From IMG/VR virus record IMGVR_UViG_3300023184_004984, positions 1-27,046 of that record: a DNA stretch of 27,046 nt; one strand, 5' to 3'. Both the position numbers and the translations under genes were made by a program. This DNA comes from a virus. Below the pieces are notes generated by a model. The model saw only the letters and a list, made by a program, of their open reading frames with translations. It made no database searches and was not told the origin of the DNA. Shown piece after piece: positions 1 to 5,845 of this stretch (positions within the stretch are counted from its first letter, which is position 1; each line of letters opens with the position of its first letter).

Positions 1-297
1 AAGCCTGTCGCGTGGGCAATAATTGTAAAGACCATCATGAACTTGGAAGTTGAGTGGATCTGGACGTACTACTTCTACGCCTAGGCTCATCAGGGTTGTC
101 ACAAGACTATCTAAGTCTTCATTGGTTTCTTCAATTATCCGCTGGGGAACAGGACCACGTGGAACAGACGATTCTCGCCAGGTTGTTTTTTCTGATTCTC
201 TAGAGAACACAGTGTCGTTAACTGGCCAGTTAGCATCTGTTGCTGATCCTACCACTATACGTTTTAATGGACTCCATTCATTCCATGTTGATATCAT
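1..297 (-). CDS. Amidinotransferase family protein (glycine amidinotransferase-like), N-terminal part, cut by window edge
   Basis: The first 99 codons are present and the gene runs off the left edge. The protein starts MISTWNEWSPLKRIVVGSA, has an RPDP motif near residue 82 and ends in YNYCPRDRL. The NEW-x-PL-x-x-hydrophobic-VG start, the GV-x-V-x-RPDP segment and a PRD motif preceded by a Tyr/Asn stretch match the N-terminal half of glycine/inosamine-phosphate amidinotransferases. In the family these transfer the amidino group of arginine to an amine through a catalytic Cys. That Cys and the catalytic His lie in the missing part, so activity cannot be judged. The ATG overlaps the stop of the upstream oxygenase-like gene (ATGA), so it is probably the last visible gene of an operon with the sugar dehydrogenase. 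The substrate is unknown; arginine deiminase-type hydrolases share the fold. Confidence 0.8.
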   Translation of the reverse strand, partial: MISTWNEWSPLKRIVVGSATDANWPVNDTVFSRESEKTTWRESSVPRGPVPQRIIEETNEDLDSLVTTLMSLGVEVVRPDPLNFQVHDGLYNYCPRDRL

Positions 298-815
298 ATG
301 GTTCCTGTTAGTTGTAGTGTATAGCGATCAGTTCGGCCCATGTTGGCCGCCAGGTGCGGAAAGTCATCATGCCATGATACCCAATCCCCAGCATGCCATC
401 CGGTAACGGGTCTGCCATTCATTTCACTATAGTGTCCACTGGCCCAGTTTTCCAAGTACACAATAACACGTACCACAGTGGCAGTGTCTGGTACTGCATA
501 TATTTCTTTGAATTTAGTATAGGTATCACTGTGAGTGGGCAACACACAACCCGGAGTCATGCGATACACACTCCAACTCAAGTTCCGAAAAGGAAAAAAT
601 TCTGAGAACCGGCGCATCCATTCTGGCTCAGGCATACGCATGTCATACATGTCGCCAGTGAACTTTTTCTGTGTGTAGCCCAGGCCGCGCCATTCACTGA
701 GACTCACAGGATCATTAAAAGGCTCGTTAAAATAGGCCAAGTCTTGATGACGCAGACCCCACCAAGGCTCTACATGCCCCTGAGCCCAGGTGTTATTTGT
801 TACGGGTGTTGCCAT
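294..815 (-). CDS. 2-oxoglutarate/Fe(II) oxygenase-like (aspartyl/asparaginyl hydroxylase-type) protein
   Basis: 173 residues with the pattern of a double-stranded beta-helix oxygenase. There is an HSD metal motif (H95, D97), a strand RVIVYLENW, a turn GDWVSWHDDFPHLAANMG with a distal His (H154), and R164 ten residues later in DRYTLQLTG as the likely 2-oxoglutarate-binding Arg. In the family these residues hold Fe(II) and the co-substrate and hydroxylate proteins or small molecules. The first 80 residues are Trp- and Pro-rich without a recognised domain. The start overlaps the end of the upstream sugar dehydrogenase gene by 23 bases, and the stop overlaps the start of the amidinotransferase. 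The target is not deducible; a modified sugar or amino acid made by the neighbours is one possibility. A cupin-type non-oxygenase is the main alternative. Confidence 0.72.
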   Translation of the reverse strand: MATPVTNNTWAQGHVEPWWGLRHQDLAYFNEPFNDPVSLSEWRGLGYTQKKFTGDMYDMRMPEPEWMRRFSEFFPFRNLSWSVYRMTPGCVLPTHSDTYTKFKEIYAVPDTATVVRVIVYLENWASGHYSEMNGRPVTGWHAGDWVSWHDDFPHLAANMGRTDRYTLQLTGTI

Positions 816-2031
816 AATGGACCACTATCAGTCCTTCAATCATAGACAGTTTGCGCCAGGGATCAACAATCACACTTCCTCGAGGAATAGCACAGTAGGG
901 CAATGTATCAGGTTGATCACCGGTATACTCATATGTAATTTTGCGATTGTGTGCCCACAGTATCACAGTGGGTCCTGCCAGTTCAGTGATGACTTCTGTG
1001 GAATCATCTGCTAGTGGGTCAAGATAGCGCACGCTAAAGCCGGCTTCTTTGATGTAGTGGCCAACTAGTGTACTGTATGATCCAATACAGTAAGGCACAT
1101 CAGGCTTGTAGGCTTTGCCATGAATCACAATACTCATGCCATGTTGTTTGGCTTGATCTACCAAGAAGTGTGCAAGATTTTTTGCTTGAATCTCTCTGGC
1201 ATGCATCACTGTATCAAACAAATCGTAGCCAATGTCATACTCTTTGGCCAACCAACGCAATGCAATGTTGTCACGTGGATGGCAAGCACCTGCATCACCC
1301 ATACCGGCCGTCATGTACTTTGGGCCCATGATACGCATGGTGCTTCTTGCTAATGCATCTGTCACAACGTCCACATTGATGTTACCAATACGCAAGGCAA
1401 AGTCCTGGACCATATTGACCAGACCAACTTTGGCCGAAATAAATGTGTTATAGAAGATTTTGATTGATTCGCACTCGTCCCAGGTACCGATTTCATAGCG
1501 TGGATTATTTTGCATCACAGTATCGTACAGGTCTTTGAGTTCGCCAGCAACGCCATTCCAGGTACCATCTTCTGTGCCGATCATGATCATTTCTGGGTTG
1601 ACCATGTCCCACTTAACCGAGCCCATGGCAATTAGATAAGGATTGTACAAGAACTGGTGTTGCTTGTCCAACTGTGGATAAAACTTGCGTCGTGTGGTTC
1701 CTGGCAATACTGTGGAGATCAACACAACTTTTTTGGGTGATCGAGCATGAGCATTAACTTTGTTGATGGCATCGATCACAGCATCATGTCCAAAGTCTCG
1801 TGGCTCCATGTGACTCGATGGAACAGAACCATCATAACCTTCTGCGTGTGGAGTTGGTACGGCAATAAAGATCCACTCACTTTCGTTGACCAATTCGTCA
1901 ATGTCACAAACTTTTACTGACCCACTTGTTCGTGGGTAAATATCGTAGCCTCTTACTTCATGCTTTTCTGCCATGACTTCAGCACAATCTAGACCCAATT
2001 TGCCAATGCCAATAAATCCAATTTTTTTCAT
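793..2031 (-). CDS. UDP-glucose/GDP-mannose dehydrogenase family protein
   Basis: 412 residues, the usual length of nucleotide-sugar 6-dehydrogenases, which oxidise UDP-glucose, UDP-N-acetyl sugars or GDP-mannose to the uronic acid with two NAD+. An N-terminal Rossmann motif GFIGIGKLG (residues 5-13) is followed by FIAVPTP (55-61) and STVLPGTTR (106-114). The substrate-holding helix IKIFYNTF contains K191 and N195, and the catalytic Cys C250 lies in GDAGACHPRDN, matching the family GG-x-C-x-PKD motif. A C-terminal NAD/sugar domain follows. A good Shine-Dalgarno (AAAGGA) lies 9-10 bases before the ATG but inside the first codons of the divergent glycosyltransferase gene; the two start codons touch in CATATG. 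It leads an operon with the oxygenase and amidinotransferase. Exact sugar specificity is not readable. Confidence 0.9.
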   Translation of the reverse strand: MKKIGFIGIGKLGLDCAEVMAEKHEVRGYDIYPRTSGSVKVCDIDELVNESEWIFIAVPTPHAEGYDGSVPSSHMEPRDFGHDAVIDAINKVNAHARSPKKVVLISTVLPGTTRRKFYPQLDKQHQFLYNPYLIAMGSVKWDMVNPEMIMIGTEDGTWNGVAGELKDLYDTVMQNNPRYEIGTWDECESIKIFYNTFISAKVGLVNMVQDFALRIGNINVDVVTDALARSTMRIMGPKYMTAGMGDAGACHPRDNIALRWLAKEYDIGYDLFDTVMHAREIQAKNLAHFLVDQAKQHGMSIVIHGKAYKPDVPYCIGSYSTLVGHYIKEAGFSVRYLDPLADDSTEVITELAGPTVILWAHNRKITYEYTGDQPDTLPYCAIPRGSVIVDPWRKLSMIEGLIVVHYGNTRNK

Positions 2032-3354
2032 ATGAATGTTCCTTTAGATAATCTGTATAACTGGGTAGAAGGTTTGTTACCCGAGCCAGCAACTCTATAT
2101 ATATTCTACCCTCACGGGAGCAAAGAAATTTTTAATTTCCGTAAACTGAGAAAAACTTCCGATTTTGATATGTGTTCTAGTCCAGGAGTAATCATGCACG
2201 ATCAGGAACCATTGAATTGGAATGCCTATAACAGTTCACAAGATCATAGAAAAAACTGGGAATCCGAATTGACTGAGGTGTGTGAAATTGATTTGAAAAA
2301 AATAAAAATGCAATATTTTTCAAACTTTAATTTGAAATCTTATGCGTTATATAATTCCAATTTATTTGATTCTGCTATACTTGTTCATTCAGAAAAAAAT
2401 TCAGAAGATTTGGAAAAATACAAACAAAATGATTTTTTTTGCGTTCACTATTGGGCACATGCAGTGATTGCGAGAGATTGGTATAGATTTGCTGAAATTG
2501 ATTCGAGACTTGTGCGTGCCATTGGTAAAACTAATAATAAATTTTTAATCTACTGTAGAGACTGGAGTCATGGTAGAGAATACCGTTTGAAATTTTTAGA
2601 AATGTTAGTGCAAAACAACCTTGACACAGTCAGTCAAACAAGTGTGATGCATACTAATAGTGAGGGTATGAATTTTTTGCAGTATCAATTTAGCAATCCA
2701 AAATTAGAATTAACTAATCCCGAATTAATCAGTCAAATACCAAACAATACATTTGCAAGTGCCGCAAGCGCGGATTACAACTATTATGATTTTATTAATT
2801 CTGCAATCAGTGTAGTATTGGAAACAGTGTTTGATGATCAACGAATACATTTAACTGAAAAAACTCTCAGGCCTATTGCATGCAGTCATCCGTTTATTCT
2901 GGCAGCCGGTCCGGGTTCTTTAGAATACATTAGAAATTATGGATTTCAAACATTTGCACCTTGGATCGACGAATCTTATGATTTAGAAATTGATAGTGTA
3001 AAAAGATTAGAAAAAATTATACTGGCTATGAACAAAATACAAAATTTACAAGGTGACGAACTTTACATTTTTTCTCAAAATATTAAAAAAATTGCTGAAT
3101 TTAATAAAAAACATTTTTTTAGTGATGAGTTTTTTGATTTGGTTAAAGATGAACTAAAAACTAATTTAATTAGTGCATACAATTTAGTCAAGAAAACGCA
3201 AGGCAAACATTATTTGAAAATATTAGCCACTGCAAAAAAAAACAATCTAAAGCATCAATTGCAAGATAGGACAAAAAGAACACTACTACTTAGACAACTT
3301 CGACAGTCTTGTCCACGCGACCCGTCCAATCCTCAGGAAGATCCGTCTGTTTAA
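2032..3354 (+). CDS. Putative glycosyltransferase (fucosyltransferase-like LTEK motif), AT-rich, probably acquired
   Basis: 440 residues. The C-terminal half contains LTEKTLRPIACSHPFIL (from residue 274), then a GPGSLEYIRNYGFQTF segment and WIDESYD. This acceptor/donor-loop pattern resembles that of GT10-type fucosyltransferases and of uncharacterised phage glycosyltransferases. The N-terminal half has YPHGSKEIFNF and MHDQEPLNW but no clear motif. It is one of only two plus-strand genes and is far richer in A/T than its neighbours (bases 2281-2340 are 17% GC), with A/T homopolymers. No Shine-Dalgarno precedes the ATG, which abuts the dehydrogenase start. The last 21 residues run antisense through the end of the opposing gene. 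A frame change at an A9 run (3234-3242) would end the protein before that overlap. It may decorate a host or virion glycan. Confidence 0.65.
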   Translation: MNVPLDNLYNWVEGLLPEPATLYIFYPHGSKEIFNFRKLRKTSDFDMCSSPGVIMHDQEPLNWNAYNSSQDHRKNWESELTEVCEIDLKKIKMQYFSNFNLKSYALYNSNLFDSAILVHSEKNSEDLEKYKQNDFFCVHYWAHAVIARDWYRFAEIDSRLVRAIGKTNNKFLIYCRDWSHGREYRLKFLEMLVQNNLDTVSQTSVMHTNSEGMNFLQYQFSNPKLELTNPELISQIPNNTFASAASADYNYYDFINSAISVVLETVFDDQRIHLTEKTLRPIACSHPFILAAGPGSLEYIRNYGFQTFAPWIDESYDLEIDSVKRLEKIILAMNKIQNLQGDELYIFSQNIKKIAEFNKKHFFSDEFFDLVKDELKTNLISAYNLVKKTQGKHYLKILATAKKNNLKHQLQDRTKRTLLLRQLRQSCPRDPSNPQEDPSV

Positions 3355-3658
3355 ATGTTTGTATACGCCTATACATTTCAGTATAAAAACTGTTGAGTTC
3401 GCCGTGCCATTTGCCTGTTAGATGTGCAATAGCATCTTCGCAGTAACGCCAGTTGCGTTTTCTATATTCTATCATAAGATTCGAGTGTAAATCTTTAAGA
3501 CTTTCAACTGCCAGCATTTCTTCTATAGGAATAGTCTCAACCAGACAATATGCAGTCACAACTTCATTAGTTGGTAATAGATTGAAAGTATCCAATTCAA
3601 GAACTGTGTATCGAGCCTGCGCCTGTTGAGCCATTTCTGTTCCAAATATTATGTTCAT
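3290..3658 (-). CDS. Hypothetical phage protein (122 aa)
   Basis: 122 residues with no recognised domain. It contains an aromatic/charged central part (IEYRKRNWRYCEDAIAHLTG) and a Tyr/Phe-rich helix-like stretch (ELNSFYTEMYRRIQTF). Translation is supported by a good ribosome site (AAAAGGAAATGCA before the ATG) and by minus-strand orientation and base composition like the main phage genes. It converges on the plus-strand glycosyltransferase and overlaps its last 65 bases, and it is divergent from the metallophosphoesterase with only 24 bases between the starts. No function can be assigned. Confidence 0.65.
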   Translation of the reverse strand: MNIIFGTEMAQQAQARYTVLELDTFNLLPTNEVVTAYCLVETIPIEEMLAVESLKDLHSNLMIEYRKRNWRYCEDAIAHLTGKWHGELNSFYTEMYRRIQTFKQTDLPEDWTGRVDKTVEVV

Positions 3659-3682
3659 TGCATTTCCTTTTAAATATGTATC

Positions 3683-4486
3683 ATGACAATGACATTTGAT
3701 TTAATTTCCGACTTGCACTTGGAAACTTGGGATGAAGAAATAAACTTTTCTGGGCAGGCCACTAGTCCTGTGTGTGTAGTGGCTGGCGATATTGCTCGGG
3801 ATCATGCCCGTGTAAAAAAGTTTTTGAAACATGTTTCTGAGTGTTATGCCGCAGTATTTTACATAGATGGCAACGATGAGCATCGTTTTCAATTGGGTGA
3901 TCTAGGCACTAGTTATTCACGATTGAATCAAGCGATTCGTAGAATCCCGCGTGTGACTTATTTGCAGGACAATGTTGTGGTAATCGACGGTGTGGCCATT
4001 CTAGGTACCAATGGCTGGTGGGGGTTTGACTTAGATGAAAACCTGGATATTGAAGGTTCTAAACAATGGATGAAAAATCGTTATGAAGCAAGGCATCCTG
4101 AAGTTGTAGTTGACACACAAATGATCCAGGATGCCAGCAGAACAGATGCGGCTTACTTAGTGAGTAGTATACAAAGACTACAGACTCATCAAGACGTTAA
4201 AAAGATTGTGATTGTGACTCATACTGTACCAGAAGCAGAGTTAATCAAGCACGATATAGATCTAGCACACAAATATGATTTCAATTGCATGGGCAACAGA
4301 CTCATGCACATGGTACACACCAACGACACTGAGCGTAAAATACATACCTGGTGTTTTGGCCACTATCATGGCACAGTTGATCGTATGTTAAATGGCATAC
4401 GTTATGTCAACAACTGCCGTGGACGCGGTGATACACCACACCGTAAACATGTATATTATCCCAAACGCATTGAAATTGATTGGTAA
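3683..4486 (+). CDS. Calcineurin-like metallophosphoesterase
   Basis: 267 residues with the metallophosphoesterase signature in order: SDLHLE (D10, H12), VAGDIARD (D36), IDGNDEHR (N64), then IVIVTHT and CFGHYHG. These residues bind the two metal ions in phosphodiesterases and phosphatases of this family. The usual GNH[E/D] third block reads GNDEH here, so the proton-donating His is either moved (H67) or absent. A second in-frame ATG at 3689 is an equally good start, as no clear Shine-Dalgarno precedes either. It lies on the plus strand between minus-strand genes, and its stop codon touches the clpS stop. Phage members of the family are often annotated as DNA repair or nucleotide phosphoesterases; the substrate here is unknown. 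Confidence 0.85.
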   Translation: MTMTFDLISDLHLETWDEEINFSGQATSPVCVVAGDIARDHARVKKFLKHVSECYAAVFYIDGNDEHRFQLGDLGTSYSRLNQAIRRIPRVTYLQDNVVVIDGVAILGTNGWWGFDLDENLDIEGSKQWMKNRYEARHPEVVVDTQMIQDASRTDAAYLVSSIQRLQTHQDVKKIVIVTHTVPEAELIKHDIDLAHKYDFNCMGNRLMHMVHTNDTERKIHTWCFGHYHGTVDRMLNGIRYVNNCRGRGDTPHRKHVYYPKRIEIDW

Positions 4487-4795
4487 TTAAACTGTGTCAG
4501 GTTCAATCCTGACTTGAAGCGGAAAGTTCTGTGCCCTGGCACTCAGTGTGACTTCACCACCTTTTTGTTCGGCAATCTCAAATGGCAACACTGCCACAGT
4601 GGCCGATCCTGCATCGTGTATGTCCACTGTGATCTGTGCGGCCGTTTCTTCTGTGTATCCAAAGAATTCTATCAAGGTCTCCACAACAAATTCCATTGTG
4701 GTTGTGTTGTCGTTAAGATAGATAACCCGATACAGACTGGGTTCTTTGACGGAGTTTTTTGTTCTTGTTGCTACAACTGTTTCTGCTTGCGACAT
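4487..4795 (-). CDS. clpS: ClpS, N-degron adaptor of Clp protease
   Basis: 102 residues, about the length of bacterial ClpS. After a disordered N-terminal tail it shows LYRVIYLNDNTTTMEFVVET, then an alternating helix EETAAQITVDIHDAG. This matches the ClpS core that binds N-terminal Leu/Phe/Trp/Tyr residues and delivers proteins to ClpAP. The pocket residues N28, D29, M34 and H60 are kept (E. coli N34, D35, M40, H66). The residue matching E. coli M62 appears to be Thr (T56), and the D-Y-T-P segment reads N-T-T-T. A clear AAGGA lies 6 bases before the ATG. It is the last gene of the clpX cluster, preceded by a perfect hairpin at 4814-4838. No ClpA or ClpP is in the window, so it would act with host enzymes. 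Confidence 0.88.
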   Translation of the reverse strand: MSQAETVVATRTKNSVKEPSLYRVIYLNDNTTTMEFVVETLIEFFGYTEETAAQITVDIHDAGSATVAVLPFEIAEQKGGEVTLSARAQNFPLQVRIEPDTV

Positions 4796-4813
4796 GTCGA
4801 GTCCTTGTTGATT

Positions 4814-4838
4814 CAGTAGCGGGACCGCCCCGCTACTG
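4814..4838 (-). terminator. Perfect 10-bp hairpin between hsp20 and clpS
   Basis: Arms CAGTAGCGGG and CCCGCTACTG pair perfectly around a 5-base loop. It lies after the hsp20 stop (4855) and ends about 10 bases before the clpS Shine-Dalgarno. No U-run follows on either strand, so it is not a textbook intrinsic terminator. It may be a weak terminator, an mRNA 3-prime stabiliser for hsp20, or a processing site that sets the hsp20 to clpS ratio. Confidence 0.55.
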
Positions 4839-4854
4839 TATTTACACTATTATA

Positions 4855-5286
4855 TCAGGAAGTGTAGGTGATAGCAATGGTTTTAGGCTTGGCTGTTTCG
4901 GGCACAATACGTTCTAGACACACTGTGAGAATGCCGTCCTGGGCTATTGCTGATTTCACTTCCACATACTCTGCAAGTTGGAAACTGCGTGTAAACTTTC
5001 TAGCACTTATGCCATGATGTAGGTAGTTTACATTTTCTTCCGTGTGCTTTTCGCCGGTGATGACCAACTGACCTTCGTGGAAAGTCACGTCAACTTCACC
5101 TTGGCCAAAGCCGGCCACTGCCACGCGAATTTCATAACTGTCGTCACCTGTTTTGACAATGTCATAGGGTGGATAGTTGGTCTGCGCGGCGTGATCAAAT
5201 TGACTGACAATCCTGTCAAACAGGCGGTCCATGCCAATTGTGTTACGGTAGAAAGGGGTGAGATCTAGAGATGTGATTTTTGTCAT
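4855..5286 (-). CDS. Hsp20/IbpA-type small heat-shock protein
   Basis: 143 residues of the alpha-crystallin family, ATP-independent holdases that bind unfolding proteins. The start GMDRLFDRI and NYPPYDIVK are typical of IbpA/Hsp20. The crystallin domain follows with VAVAGFGQGEVDV, LVITGEK, YLHHGISARKFTRSFQLAEYVEV and DGILTVCLER, then a short C-terminal tail ending IAITYTS. A longer frame reaches back to 5337, but the ATG at 5286 has the only good ribosome site (AATAGGAG, 6-base spacing). A T4-type late box TATAAATA lies about 60 bases upstream, so it may be expressed separately from the clpX operon late in infection. Hsp20 genes are common in T4-like aquatic phages. Confidence 0.93.
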   Translation of the reverse strand: MTKITSLDLTPFYRNTIGMDRLFDRIVSQFDHAAQTNYPPYDIVKTGDDSYEIRVAVAGFGQGEVDVTFHEGQLVITGEKHTEENVNYLHHGISARKFTRSFQLAEYVEVKSAIAQDGILTVCLERIVPETAKPKTIAITYTS

Positions 5287-5345
5287 GTTTTTTCTCCTAT
5301 TAAGCAAGTTATGACTTTGTAGCCCGACCATCGGCACTACATGTG

Positions 5346-5353
5346 TATTTATA
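5346..5353 (-). promoter_or_regulatory. T4-type late promoter box TATAAATA upstream of hsp20
   Basis: On the minus strand the sequence reads GTGTATAAATACAC, containing the exact 8-base T4 late promoter consensus. There is no sigma70 -35 element at the expected distance. It lies between the end of the upstream hypothetical gene (5367) and the hsp20 start (5286), in one of the few real intergenic gaps. Function is inferred from the T4 consensus; the phage late sigma factor is not in this window. Confidence 0.6.
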
Positions 5354-5366
5354 CACGAAATCTCAT

Positions 5367-5624
5367 TTATTGTCTATTATTTCGGTCAGATACAACCACG
5401 TATCGATTTAATATGTCGCTTCCTTTGGGATTCCAACTCATTACAAAAAATTCATACAGTTTATCTTCTTCAAAACACACACGATGTGTGTACCTAACTG
5501 TTTTACTAGTGTAAGGGATATCATAACGCTCGCTCCATTGGGTCAGTTCACGTTTGATAGTTTGCAACATCATTCCGGCTGCCATACCGGCAGAACCAGT
5601 GGGCAGTTGGAATTCTATAAACAT
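5367..5624 (-). CDS. Hypothetical phage protein (85 aa)
   Basis: 85 residues, unrecognised. It has a small Gly/Met-rich helix (GSAGMAAGMMLQTIKREL), a stretch RYDIPYTSKTVRYTHRVCF and a strand-like FFVMSWNPKG, consistent with a compact alpha/beta fold. The ATG overlaps the stop of the bS21 gene (ATGA), so it is translated from the same mRNA as clpX and bS21. No signal peptide or membrane segment. Function unknown. Confidence 0.65.
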   Translation of the reverse strand: MFIEFQLPTGSAGMAAGMMLQTIKRELTQWSERYDIPYTSKTVRYTHRVCFEEDKLYEFFVMSWNPKGSDILNRYVVVSDRNNRQ

Positions 5625-5845
5625 CAGTACAGTTTTTTAGGCAGTTGTTGCTCTGCCAATTTTTTGCGCCAGCGATTTCGGGCCGCAGACTTTTTCCGTT
5701 TGCGAATGGTAGTGGGCTTTTCGTAAAATTCACGATCGCGAAGATCGTTTATGAGGTTGGATTCTGAAATTTTCTTTTTGAATTTGCGCAAGGCACGTTC
5801 AACATTGCCATCTTGTACCAGTACCGATCTTCCGTGTAGTTTCAA
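5624..5845 (-). CDS. rpsU: Ribosomal protein bS21
   Basis: 73 residues: after [20 protein letters not shown] comes [20 protein letters not shown], then [20 protein letters not shown]. This is the basic helical bS21 protein of the 30S subunit, which sits near the mRNA exit/anti-Shine-Dalgarno region and affects translation initiation. The frame is open back to a GTG at 5902, but the TTG at 5845 fits best. It gives the normal bS21 length and overlaps the clpX stop as TTGA, implying translational coupling. Viral bS21 has been described in aquatic and large phages; a virus copy could replace host bS21 on ribosomes and bias them toward phage messages. Confidence 0.9.
   Translation of the reverse strand: MKLHGRSVLVQDGNVERALRKFKKKISESNLINDLRDREFYEKPTTIRKRKKSAARNRWRKKLAEQQLPKKLY

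Noticed and set aside
50-406. 118-codon open frame on the plus strand at the left edge
   Set aside because: It is antisense to the partial amidinotransferase, whose protein matches a known family; the plus-strand product has no family features.
4849-4854. TATAAT on the minus strand at the hsp20 stop
   Set aside because: No -35 element at the correct distance; probably chance A/T sequence at the gene end.
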